NCBI RefSeq assembly: GCF_019175385.1
Contig: NC_083345.1
Coordinates: forward strand, 6,921,205 to 6,985,204
Length of the DNA stretch: 64,000 nt
Direction: 5' to 3'
Source: Lycium barbarum
Lineage: Eukaryota > Streptophyta > Magnoliopsida > Solanales > Solanaceae
Shown here: positions 36,575-46,530 of the stretch, in pieces
Numbering within the stretch: position 1 is the first letter of the stretch
Layout of the letters: each line of letters begins with the position of its first letter
Notes under the pieces: generated by a model
What the model saw: the letters and a program-made list of their open reading frames with translations, nothing else
Database searches by the model: none
Told to the model about the DNA's origin: nothing
Made by a program: the position numbers and the translations under genes

Positions 36575-37390
36575 GTTGTTATGACTCGACTCATGACTCG
36601 TGAGGCTTATTGTTCCTTTTGGTCCAGTTGGTCGTATGGATTTGTCTCTTGAGCTATACTATATCAAGCCCAAAAAGGCGTGTATCATGTGATCACTTGT
36701 GTTATGCCTTATAAAACCCTTCATTGTCTTCTCCTATGGTGATATGTGGGGTTTGTGTAAGGTGTCTTGTGCATCCATATTCTTCAGAAGCTTGCTAGCA
36801 TAGAAGACTGTTAGTCCTTCTCTTTAACCCACCCTCGTTTGTCTGCCCTTCGTCATGGGCATCCATCTGGGGACCTAGTATCCTAGCTGAGGTATATCTC
36901 ACCACAATGAGGGAGCATAAGGTTCTAATACTATATATGGTTGCCACGACACAAGTCCAATGCAGGTATTTTCACTACAAAAAAAGGGGTAATGTGCGGA
37001 GGTTGAAAGTTGCAATTCGTGGAGGTTTTAGCCTCTTCTAGCAACTAGTGGAGTCTAAAACCTCCGCGAATTGCAACTTTCAACCTCCTTAAATTACCCA
37101 TTTTTTGTAGTGTTTACATCTGCTTTGGCCCAACGGACCTCGGGGATTTTGTCGCTTGGACTATGCATCATCGAGCCCAAAAGCATATATACCATGTGAA
37201 CTTGTGTTATGCTTTATAAAGCTCTTCACTTTCTTCTCGTATTTTGATGTGGAATTCACCTAAGCTGACATGTGTACCCTTTCTTCAGAAGTTTGTCATC
37301 AGTGTCAGTCTTTCTTTGTGATCCGTCCTCGTTGGCGCGCCCCAATCACAGGTGCCACACTTGTGATCTTAAACATGAGGCTATGATATT
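36575..37390. repeat. Diverged direct repeat pair around a CACTA MITE
   Basis: 36595-36860 and 37125-37340 share an ordered series: 'ttgagctatactatatcaagcccaaaa' / 'tggactatgcatcatcgagcccaaaa', 'acttgtgttatgcyttataaa', 'ttcattgtcttctc' / 'ttcactttcttctc' and 'ttcttcagaagyttg', then 'ccctcgtttg' / 'cctcgttgg'. Probably LTR-derived, origin not identified. Confidence 0.6.
36970..37115. mobile_element. CACTA-type MITE, near-perfect hairpin
   Basis: Element 36973-37112 (140 bp) starts CACTACAAAAAAAGGGGTAA and ends in its complement …ACCCATTTTTTGTAGTG, flanked by the 3-bp TSD TTT on both sides. The two halves ('gaggttgaaagttgcaattc' and 'gaattgcaactttcaacctc') are complementary almost to the centre, so an RNA copy would form a ~60-bp hairpin. 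Confidence 0.88.
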
Positions 37391-38076
37391 TCTGTGGCTA
37401 TAAAATCATATCGTTTGTATGTACGAATCAAATGAGAAATTTAAAGTTTAATTATTCTAAAATATAAAAATATGCCATTAATTCTTTTAGGAAAATACTT
37501 AAAAGGAAAGTACAGTGTATCACAATAAAATGAAATAGAGGATTTGAACAGAAGAATTTTTAGCATACAACCAGTGTCTGAGATATCCTCCTCCTTGGCA
37601 TTTCACTAAAAATATAAAGATTTGAACAGCCACCAATTTCGTATTGTCAACTCAAAGCGCAGCTTCGAGTTCTTCCTCGTATCCAATTTTAAAACCTTCA
37701 TCAAATGCATTACGCAATATATTTGTTTCTTTTTCTTTTCTCATGCACTATATATGAAACATTGTAACTTTATGTTGCATGCACGTACAGTCATCTTCCA
37801 CTAAAAGAGAGTTTCGCCAGTACACCTTATTCATTTCACGTCGGTCTAAAATTTTCAAAGAACAACAAACAGTTTTTGAGTTAGGTAAAATAGCATATGG
37901 TTCTTGATATAATTTCTAAACTTTTCAATTAATCATTGTCAATATAATTAGCTAGTTCTTTACCTTTTCATTTTCCTTTGACTATATAATATCAGTTGAC
38001 TTCCTTCGCATACTTTCATTTCTAAGATATTATGGGTGAAAAGTTGGTAACAGGGCAGATCTTTTTTTTTTTTTTG
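37391..38076. other. Intergenic, nothing recognised
   Basis: AT-rich sequence leading to the retrotransposon insertion site. No gene. Confidence 0.45.
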
Positions 38077-38081
38077 GGTGA

Positions 38082-39372
38082 TGATGAGTCGTGAAATTAC
38101 GCGATATTCGACGCTAATTCCTTAAGATTTTGTGACTCCTTAAGCACTTTTGTTGTTACTTTTTGTGTTTTTATGTTGTTTTGTAGGAAAAGATACCCGG
38201 AGAGCATAACGGAGCAAAACGGACCAAAATAGAGCAAAACAAGCCAAGTAGCTTAAATGAGTGATCGGAAGAAACCAAGTGAAAAGAAAGTCAAAAAGAG
38301 GCCAAACTGGACCATTTTGCAAAACTGTCAAAACTGGACAGTTTTGCAAAAACGGGACAGATTTGCAAAACTGTCAAAAGTGGACAGTTTTGCAAAAAAC
38401 GGGCAGAATTGCAAAAACAGAAATATGGGGGCAGATTTTGACATTTTTTGGACTTGGAAAAATTGGGGGGAGCTACAAAAGATAGGCTAGGGCAAAACAT
38501 TATCATCTTTGGTCATTTTGCAAGTTTTGGAGGCTAGGGTTTTTCTACAATATTGGAGGAGAAGATTGGAAGCACTTCAATGAGATATTTCTTAATCCTT
38601 TCTTCAATTCCTTGTTTTGTATTGCATATCTAAGTGTGTAGTATTTATTCCATTACTTGAATCTTGATTGTGAAACTATTCTTGATTAAAGTTTGGATTG
38701 AAACTCTTGTTTTGCTTATGTATTGAATGATTTTTATTGCTATTGAAGTGGGTCTTTGTTGATTTAATTAATCTCATTCTTGAATGTTTCCAAAGGGAGT
38801 AGCTAACCCTAGGACTCACCCATTTACTTAGATTGAGCTTGGAAGAGGAAATCTAGGTTGGGAAAGATTAATTAACAAGAATTTGGGTCATTAAACTCAT
38901 CTAATAACTTGAGCTCGGAAGAGGATAGTTACTTGAGGTTAAATTGATTGTACCTAATATCACACTCTAAGGCTTGGAAAAGCTTAGAGTGAAATTCATT
39001 GATTTGGTTGGAAGACTTTCAATGAGATTTTAGATATCATTATCTATCAACACAAATCCGCTCTTAGTTGTAAAATCGTAAAATACGTTGGATCGTTACT
39101 TGAGTGTAATCTCCTATTATCCATGCTTGTGGCCATTGATCATTTTACTTGCTTTCTAGGTTAGTTTACATTTCCGCATTAGCTATAATCTTAATCAAAA
39201 ACCCAAAATATCATTTATCGTTTGGCTTTAGTTTAGTTGGTGAAAGTTCCTTACTTTCTTAATCGCCTAGCATATTGTTCCCTGTGGGACCGACCCCGAC
39301 TCATAGTTGGGTAAATATATTGCATACGACCGTGTACACTTTCTCTTTGAGGAGTGTATTTGGACGTTATCA
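38082..39372 (+). repeat. LTR1 of the triple-LTR element
   Basis: 1291 bp. Distinguished from LTR2 and LTR3 by 'taagattttg' instead of 'taagcttttg' and 'gagctacaaaag' instead of 'gagctataaaag'. Carries repeated 'tgcaaaactgtc' / 'gacagttttgca' motifs at 38315-38420. The gag-like ORF's leader follows it. Confidence 0.95.
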
Positions 39373-39376
39373 AAAA

Positions 39377-39394
39377 TGGCGCCGTTGCCGGGGA
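39377..39394 (+). promoter_or_regulatory. Primer binding site (tRNA-Asp), copy 1
   Basis: 'tggcgccgttgccgggga', 4 nt after LTR1, is complementary to the 3' end of plant tRNA-Asp, as in Athila-lineage elements. An identical copy lies at 44501-44518. Confidence 0.88.
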
Positions 39395-39509
39395 GCAATT
39401 TGGCGTATTTGAGTTAGTTTGGGATTTAAGCTAACTTGCTTTGGTTCAAACTTTCTTTGCTTTATTTTATGAAATAAAATAAAAAATAAAAAATAAATAA
39501 TAAAAAAAA

Positions 39510-39645
39510 AACTGACCAGTTTTTGCAGAACTGTCCAGTTTTTGCCTCTGCAAAACTGACCAGTTTTTGCAGAACTGTCCAGTTTTGCCTCTGCAAAACT
39601 GTCCAGTTTTTGCAAAACTGTCCAGGTTTTGCTTTTGTAAAAAAA
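39510..39645 (+). repeat. Leader repeats complementary to LTR motif, copy 1
   Basis: Tandem 'ttttgcagaactgtccag' / 'gcaaaactgaccag' units between the primer binding site and the ORF start. They are reverse complements of 'ctggacagttttgcaaaa' in the LTR. The same tract recurs at 44634-44769. Confidence 0.85.
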
Positions 39646-39661
39646 AAAAAAAAAAAAAACA

Positions 39662-40984
39662 ATGGCATCATATAATGAAAATTGGTCGGATGGTAGTTAT
39701 GCATACTTTGATGACCCTTGTCTTTATTGTGGAGGACCACACTCATGGCAAAATTGTTTGAATTCTCCCGGGGGCGGATTGTGCGCACAATCCCAAACCT
39801 ATGAGTGGAGTATTTGTGATAGGTGTGGTGGTCAAAATGGTCATTGGGATAATTGTGCTTATTTGTCCTTCCCTTCCCCGAACCCCCACTATGACTATTC
39901 TAGTTTTGATTTTGATGATAGTAGGGATATGGAAATGGAAGAAGCCTCAAATGCTCAAAATAAGAGGATAATGCTCATGTTAGAGACCATCCTTGAAAAA
40001 GTTGAAAAACAGGACTTAGCGGTTAAGGACTTGAGGCAACCACTTGATGACTTGAGGCAAGCAATTAATTGCAATGACAAAGCTATTCACATCTTGGAGG
40101 ATCAAATGAAATCATTGGTTCATACTCATAATGCTCAACAACTTGAGGGTGTTGAAAGTAGACAAGAAAGTGGCCAAAACATGAATTTCTCCAAGGGTGG
40201 ATTTTTGCAAGCTTTGAATGACTCTCAACTTGAAGAAGGCCTTGGCAAAGTGGAAATTGTGAGCCAAGATTGGCTTACGACTCAAGCTCAACAACTTGAA
40301 GCCTATGGGGATCATCGTGAAGGCATTTCGAGGGTGATGGAAGAATTTTTAAAAATCCATGTTGAGCAAAGTCAAGAGTTGAAGAACCTTGAAATTGCTA
40401 TCCGTGACTTGAAAGTCAAATTGAATGCAAAAGTTGAGGTATGCAATACACAACATCAAATATTCATGGATAGTAGTTTTAAGTTGGTTCCCAATGAAAA
40501 AGTGGTCAAAATTGATTTTCAAGAGCTAATGATGAATTTCCAACCGACCAATCCAAAAATAATGCAAGATGCCGAGATTGAAGAAATGATACTAGAGTTG
40601 CATAAAAAAGTTCATGAAATGGTTTTTGAAGACTCTAGTTCATTTTTGGGTGAGGATGTCAAAAATGAAGCGAATTTGAAAATGGAGCGCCTTAGACCAC
40701 ATTCCAACCATTTTTCAACATTATGCTTGGTTAGTGAAATGGAAGTTGAACTAACCAAGCCTATGGAGAATTTTGAAGATGAAGAAGAAAGCGTTTTCAT
40801 TTTGAAGTTTGCTATGCCAAGAAGACAAAATGGCATGCCTCACTTAAGGGCCAAGAAGTGCAAAATGCGACACCCGAGAGTTGGCCTCCTTGTTTTTCTA
40901 CCACCGCCCCATGAGCGTCATCATGATCTTGATTCAAAGCTGGGGCGCAAATTCATATCTTCCAAATGGAAGGAAAAGTGGTAA
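39662..40984 (+). CDS. Gag-like zinc-knuckle ORF, copy 1 (440 aa)
   Basis: Intact 440-codon ORF in the first internal region. Residues 20-32 (CLYCGGPHSWQNC, Cys-x2-Cys-x3-His-x4-Cys) and 53-66 (CDRCGGQNGHWDNC) are zinc-knuckle-like. The middle (about 90-280) is charged and probably coiled-coil (LEKVEKQDLAVKDLRQPLDD). The C-terminus is basic (KLGRKFISSKWKEKW). The downstream 'gacgttaaatcaagcgcttg' plus 'gtgggaggtaaccca' is the block that follows the pol region in Athila-lineage elements, so this ORF may be a relic fusing gag-like and pol-end sequence. No protease or RT. Presumed nucleic-acid-binding particle protein; function unproven. Confidence 0.75.
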   Translation: MASYNENWSDGSYAYFDDPCLYCGGPHSWQNCLNSPGGGLCAQSQTYEWSICDRCGGQNGHWDNCAYLSFPSPNPHYDYSSFDFDDSRDMEMEEASNAQNKRIMLMLETILEKVEKQDLAVKDLRQPLDDLRQAINCNDKAIHILEDQMKSLVHTHNAQQLEGVESRQESGQNMNFSKGGFLQALNDSQLEEGLGKVEIVSQDWLTTQAQQLEAYGDHREGISRVMEEFLKIHVEQSQELKNLEIAIRDLKVKLNAKVEVCNTQHQIFMDSSFKLVPNEKVVKIDFQELMMNFQPTNPKIMQDAEIEEMILELHKKVHEMVFEDSSSFLGEDVKNEANLKMERLRPHSNHFSTLCLVSEMEVELTKPMENFEDEEESVFILKFAMPRRQNGMPHLRAKKCKMRHPRVGLLVFLPPPHERHHDLDSKLGRKFISSKWKEKW

Positions 40985-41189
40985 AGGTAACCGTCGTGCC
41001 GCGACGTTAAATCAAGCGCTTGGTGGGAGGTAACCCATCGTTTTAAAAGTTTTAAATCGTTTTTGAAATTTTATTTTTTAGAATAGTTTAGTTTATGGTT
41101 TTTGACTAATCTGCAAAGTTTCAGAATTTTTGGAGTTGTTTTGAGCATGTCGGATATCCGGACAGCCCCCAAAACCAGTAAAAGCTGCG

Positions 41190-42570
41190 AATTTTTTTTT
41201 TCTGGTGTCATAACCTGCGATTCGCAGGTCATACCTGCGAATCGCAGGTCACGTCGCACATGGTGACAGAGACACACAAAAAAAAAAAAAAAAAAAATTG
41301 GTGACATCACCTGCGACTCGCAGGTCATACCTGCGAATCGCAGGTGGGGTCGCAGGTGGTGACAGTAAGCAAAAAAAAAAAAAAAAAAAAAAATTTTTTT
41401 CTTCCAATATTTAAATGTTTTGTTTTGATTATGTGCAGCGAGGACACTGCAATGTTTATAGTTTGGGGTGGCACGTGGTAGCGCATTATATTTTGAAACT
41501 TGCTCAAAATTTTTGAAAATTTTGTTCTTTTGACATGTTGTGGATTAGTCACTCTTATTATTTTATTTTCTTTCTTAGCTTCTTTCATTAGTATTGTAAG
41601 TTTAGGTGTAGGTTCTCCTTTGAGGAAAAATGTGAAAACTCTTGGCTTGTTTGGTACTAATAGAGTTAGTCTCTTGCATGTGAAATTGAAATATGAATAC
41701 CTCTCCAAATTGTTGTGAAAGTTAAAAAGCAAGGTGCATAGGAAAGAATGATCTTTGTAACAACTTTTTGGCTCATTTTGGCTCATTTTGTGACTCTTTA
41801 CCTGCTGGTTGTGTTAACTTTGGATTATGAGATATTGCGCTAGTTGTTCTTGCTTGGGAAGTGAAATTGATCCATCTTGACTAGTTCATATGCCATGTGT
41901 GTGAGTGTTTGTTGAATAATTCTTGTGTTTACTTTTATCATCTAGAACTTGCCCGGTTAGTCGTTCATTGCTAATTTTGATTATGTTGGTTGGAGAGATG
42001 ACCTTGGGATATCTTTGTGATTTTTGAAAAAGCCTCTTTAGCCTTTCTAGCCTACCATTGCATAAATAATATCACTAGTAACCTCATTTGAGCTTATGAC
42101 CTTTTCTTTGATTGCCCCATTACAAGCCTTTACCCTGTTCGATGAAAAGTCTCTCTTTTGAACCTTTCCCTCCTTGAACATGAAATTGTGAATTTGAGGC
42201 CAAAAGCCTAAGTTGGGGGTGTTAGTGTTGCTTGAGAGTGGTGAAGGTTGGTGTTGTGAAAAAATCAAAAGAAAAGAAGAAAATTTGAAAGTACAAAAAG
42301 GTTGCAAACTTTTTGTGCAAAAAAATGTATCTTTAAAAAAAAATAAAAAAATGCAGGTGGCATCACCTGCGACTCGCATTTCAGACATGCGATTCGCATG
42401 TGGGGTCGCAGGTCGTGCCAGTGTGTAAAAAAAAATAAAAAAATAAAAAAAATCTCTGTTTTGTTTTGATTATGTGCAGTGAGGACACTGCAATATTTAT
42501 AGTTGGGGGTGGAATGTGCTAGCACATTATATTTTGAAACTTTATAAAGGAAGTGTGAATAATTGGGGAA
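41190..42570 (+). repeat. Palindromic CTGCGAnTCGCAG clusters and repeated block, copy 1
   Basis: Non-coding 3' part of internal region 1. Clusters of the 17-bp palindrome 'acctgcgaatcgcaggt' lie at 41213-41255, 41308-41350 and (mutated) 42363-42412. The later ones are followed by an A-rich tract and then 'gattatgtgcagygaggaca' 'ctgcaat…', present at 41427 and 42468. This shows an internal duplication of about 130 bp, ~1.04 kb apart. Same at 46330-47700. Confidence 0.85.
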
Positions 42571-43205
42571 ACTAGTATGCAAAGGAAGGAGTGTTGTTTT
42601 GAAATGAAGAGGAAAGTGGACGAAAGGTTTTGTGTAGTGTTCAAGGAGGGCGTAGTCACTTGTATCCCAAATACTTATCCTACCCTTCCCTAAGCCTACA
42701 TTACAAGCTTAAAAAGTCCCTATGTGATCTCCAACTAAATGTTCTTGAGTTAGTGATGATTGAAAATAAGGGCAAGCTTATGGTGTGATATTTGTTAGCA
42801 CTAGAATTTTTTTTGTTGAGTGTGAGTGACTTTGTGTAATTGTCCCTTGTGTTGTTGTTGTGAATACAGTGATTTTGGGACTTTCTTTCTTGTGAGGGCA
42901 TATGGATTACGATAGATTGGTGATGTTGAAAAATTCAAAGTTGAGTCAACTGAGCATATCTAGTAAGCTAGTAGTTTTGAGTCACTTATTGAGACTTGAG
43001 TGTTGTTGCTTGATAATTTTATATCTCTATTGCATTCTTGAAATTGTATTTTGAAACGAGGGAGTTATTTCGTTGAAGCTTCACATGCTTGTAGCCTAAT
43101 TATTGGTACCAACCAAAGTCATGTTTTTGTGGTTAAAATGGATCCTCATTGGGATTTTTGTTTTAGTTTGCTTGAGGACAAGCAAAGACTTTAAGTTGGG
43201 GGTAT

Positions 43206-44496
43206 TGATGAGTCGTGAAATTACGCGATATTCGACGCTAATTCCTTAAGCTTTTGTGACTCCTTAAGCACTTTTGTTGTTACTTTTTGTGTTTTTATGT
43301 TGTTTTGTAGGAAAAGATACCCGGAGAGCATAACGGAGCAAAACGGACCAAAATAGAGCAAAACAAGCCAAGTAGCTTAAATGAGTGATCGGAAGAAACC
43401 AAGTGAAAAGAAAGTCAAAAAGAGGCCAAACTGGACCATTTTGCAAAACTGTCAAAACTGGACAGTTTTGCAAAAACGGGACAGATTTGCAAAACTGTCA
43501 AAAGTGGACAGTTTTGCAAAAAACGGGCAGAATTGCAAAAACAGAAATATGGGGGCAGATTTTGACATTTTTTGGACTTGGAAAAATTGGGGGGAGCTAT
43601 AAAAGATAGGCTAGGGCAAAACATTATCATCTTTGGTCATTTTGCAAGTTTTGGAGGCTAGGGTTTTTCTACAATATTGGAGGAGAAGATTGGAAGCACT
43701 TCAATGAGATATTTCTTAATCCTTTCTTCAATTCCTTGTTTTGTATTGCATATCTAAGTGTGTAGTATTTATTCCATTACTTGAATCTTGATTGTGAAAC
43801 TATTCTTGATTAAAGTTTGGATTGAAACTCTTGTTTTGCTTATGTATTGAATGATTTTTATTGCTATTGAAGTGGGTCTTTGTTGATTTAATTAATCTCA
43901 TTCTTGAATGTTTCCAAAGGGAGTAGCTAACCCTAGGACTCACCCATTTACTTAGATTGAGCTTGGAAGAGGAAATCTAGGTTGGGAAAGATTAATTAAC
44001 AAGAATTTGGGTCATTAAACTCATCTAATAACTTGAGCTCGGAAGAGGATAGTTACTTGAGGTTAAATTGATTGTACCTAATATCACACTCTAAGGCTTG
44101 GAAAAGCTTAGAGTGAAATTCATTGATTTGGTTGGAAGACTTTCAATGAGATTTTAGATATCATTATCTATCAACACAAATCCGCTCTTAGTTGTAAAAT
44201 CGTAAAATACGTTGGATCGTTACTTGAGTGTAATCTCCTATTATCCATGCTTGTGGCCATTGATCATTTTACTTGCTTTCTAGGTTAGTTTACATTTCCG
44301 CATTAGTTATAATCTTAATCAAAAACCCAAAATATCATTTATCGTTTGGCTTTAGTTTAGTTGGTGAAAGTTCCTTACTTTCTTAATCGCCTAGCATATT
44401 GTTCCCTGTGGGACCGACCCCGACTCATAGTTGGGTAAATATATTGCATACGACCGTGTACACTTTCTCTTTGAGGAGTGTATTTGGACGTTATCA
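43206..44496 (+). repeat. LTR2 (shared central LTR)
   Basis: 1291 bp. Serves as the 3' LTR of the first internal region and the 5' LTR of the second. Differs from LTR1 and LTR3 at 'cattagttataatc' (others 'cattagctataatc'). It is preceded by the polypurine end 'aagttgggggta' and followed by the primer binding site, with no target duplication. Confidence 0.95.
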
Positions 44497-44500
44497 AAAA

Positions 44501-44518
44501 TGGCGCCGTTGCCGGGGA
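44501..44518 (+). promoter_or_regulatory. Primer binding site (tRNA-Asp), copy 2
   Basis: Same 18 bp as 39377-39394, 4 nt after LTR2. Confidence 0.88.
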
Positions 44519-44785
44519 GCAATTTGGCGTATTTGAGTTAGTTTGGGATTTAAGCTAACTTGCTTTGGTTCAAACTTTCTTTGCTTTATTTTATGAAATA
44601 AAATAAAAAATAAAAAATAAATAATAAAAAAAAAACTGACCAGTTTTTGCAGAACTGTCCAGTTTTTGCCTCTGCAAAACTGACCAGTTTTTGCAGAACT
44701 GTCCAGTTTTGCCTCTGCAAAACTGTCCAGTTTTTGCAAAACTGTCCAGGTTTTGCTTTTGTAAAAAAAAAAAAAAAAAAAAACA

Positions 44786-46108
44786 ATGGCATCATATAAT
44801 GAAAATTGGTCGGATGGTAGTTATGCATACTTTGATGACCCTTGTCTTTATTGTGGAGGACCACACTCATGGCAAAATTGTTTGAATTCTCCCGGGGGCG
44901 GATTGTGCGCACAATCCCAAACCTATGAGTGGAGTATTTGTGATAGGTGTGGTGGTCAAAATGGTCATTGGGATAATTGTGCTTATTTGTCCTTCCCTTC
45001 CCCGAACCCCCACTATGACTATTCTAGTTTTGATTTTGATGATAGTAGGGATATGGAAATGGAAGAAGCCTCAAATGCTCAAAATAAGAGGATAATGCTC
45101 ATGTTAGAGACCATCCTTGAAAAAGTTGAAAAACAGGACTTAGCGGTTAAGGACTTGAGGCAACCACTTGATGACTTGAGGCAAGCAATTAATTGCAATG
45201 ACAAAGCTATTCACATCTTGGAGGATCAAATGAAATCATTGGTTCATACTCATAATGCTCAACAACTTGAGGGTGTTGAAAGTAGACAAGAAAGTGGCCA
45301 AAACATGAATTTCTCCAAGGGTGGATTTTTGCAAGCTTTGAATGACTCTCAACTTGAAGAAGGCCTTGGCAAAGTGGAAATTGTGAGCCAAGATTGGCTT
45401 ACGACTCAAGCTCAACAACTTGAAGCCTATGGGGATCATCGTGAAGGCATTTCGAGGGTGATGGAAGAATTTTTAAAAATCCATGTTGAGCAAAGTCAAG
45501 AGTTGAAGAACCTTGAAATTGCTATCCGTGACTTGAAAGTCAAATTGAATGCAAAAGTTGAGGTATGCAATACACAACATCAAATATTCATGGATAGTAG
45601 TTTTAAGTTGGTTCCCAATGAAAAAGTGGTCAAAATTGATTTTCAAGAGCTAATGATGAATTGCCAACCGACCAATCCAAAAATAATGCAAGATGCCGAG
45701 ATTGAAGAAATGATACTAGAGTTGCATAAAAAAGTTCATGAAATGGTTTTTGAAGACTCTAGTTCATTTTTGGGTGAGGATGTCAAAAATGAAGCGAATT
45801 TGAAAATGGAGCGCCTTAGACCACATTCCAACCATTTTTCAACATTATGCTTGGTTAGTGAAATGGAAGTTGAACTAACCAAGCCTATGGAGAATTTTGA
45901 AGATGAAGAAGAAAGCGTTTTCATTTTGAAGTTTGATATGCCAAGAAGACAAAATGGCATGCCTCACTTAAGGGCCAAGAAGTGCAAAATGCGACACCCG
46001 AGAGTTGGCCTCCTTGATTTTCTACCACCGCCCCATGAGCGTCATCATGATCTTGATTCAAAGCTGGGGCGCAAATTCATATCTTCCAAATGGAAGGAAA
46101 AGTGGTAA
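44786..46108 (+). CDS. Gag-like zinc-knuckle ORF, copy 2 (440 aa)
   Basis: Second copy of the 440-codon ORF, intact. It differs from copy 1 by three amino-acid changes that I can see: Phe to Cys (…MMNFQP / MMNCQP), Ala to Asp (LKFAMP / LKFDMP) and Val to Asp (GLLVFL / GLLDFL). Both zinc-knuckle-like motifs are unchanged. Since the copies are so close, either could supply the protein. Confidence 0.75.
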   Translation: MASYNENWSDGSYAYFDDPCLYCGGPHSWQNCLNSPGGGLCAQSQTYEWSICDRCGGQNGHWDNCAYLSFPSPNPHYDYSSFDFDDSRDMEMEEASNAQNKRIMLMLETILEKVEKQDLAVKDLRQPLDDLRQAINCNDKAIHILEDQMKSLVHTHNAQQLEGVESRQESGQNMNFSKGGFLQALNDSQLEEGLGKVEIVSQDWLTTQAQQLEAYGDHREGISRVMEEFLKIHVEQSQELKNLEIAIRDLKVKLNAKVEVCNTQHQIFMDSSFKLVPNEKVVKIDFQELMMNCQPTNPKIMQDAEIEEMILELHKKVHEMVFEDSSSFLGEDVKNEANLKMERLRPHSNHFSTLCLVSEMEVELTKPMENFEDEEESVFILKFDMPRRQNGMPHLRAKKCKMRHPRVGLLDFLPPPHERHHDLDSKLGRKFISSKWKEKW

Positions 46109-46495
46109 AGGTAACCGTCGTGCCGCGACGTTAAATCAAGCGCTTGGTGGGAGGTAACCCATCGTTTTAAAAGTTTTAAATCGTTTTTGAAATTTTATTT
46201 TTTAGAATAGTTTAGTTTATGGTTTTTGACTAATCTGCAAAGTTACAGAATTTTTGGAGTTGTTTTGAGCATGTCGGATATCCGGACAGCCCCCAAAACC
46301 AGTAAAAGCTGCGAATTTTTTTTTTCTGGTGTCATAACCTGCGATTCGCAGGTCATACCTGCGAATCGCAGGTCACGTCGCACATGGTGACAGAGACACA
46401 CAAAAAAAAAAAAAAAAAAAAAAAATTGGTGACATCACCTGCGACTCGCAGGTCATACCTGCGAATCGCAGGTGGGGTCGCAGGTGGTGACAGTA

Positions 46496-46530
<35 letters not shown>

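Noticed and set aside
36575..37390. Pair of LTRs flanking a CACTA element
   Set aside because: The two repeats are diverged, lack TG..CA ends and primer binding site, and the intervening element is an independent 140-bp MITE with its own TSD.
38140..38510. Small ORFs in the LTRs (and equivalents at 43.3 and 48.4 kb)
   Set aside because: They read through the 'gacagttttgcaaaa' repeats on both strands of all three LTRs and have no homology; the repeats are more likely structural RNA or DNA elements.
41071..42582. ORFs in the 3' part of the retrotransposon internal region as an env-like gene
   Set aside because: Frames are short, run through A/T tracts and palindromes on both strands, and show no signal peptide plus transmembrane pattern of an env-like protein.
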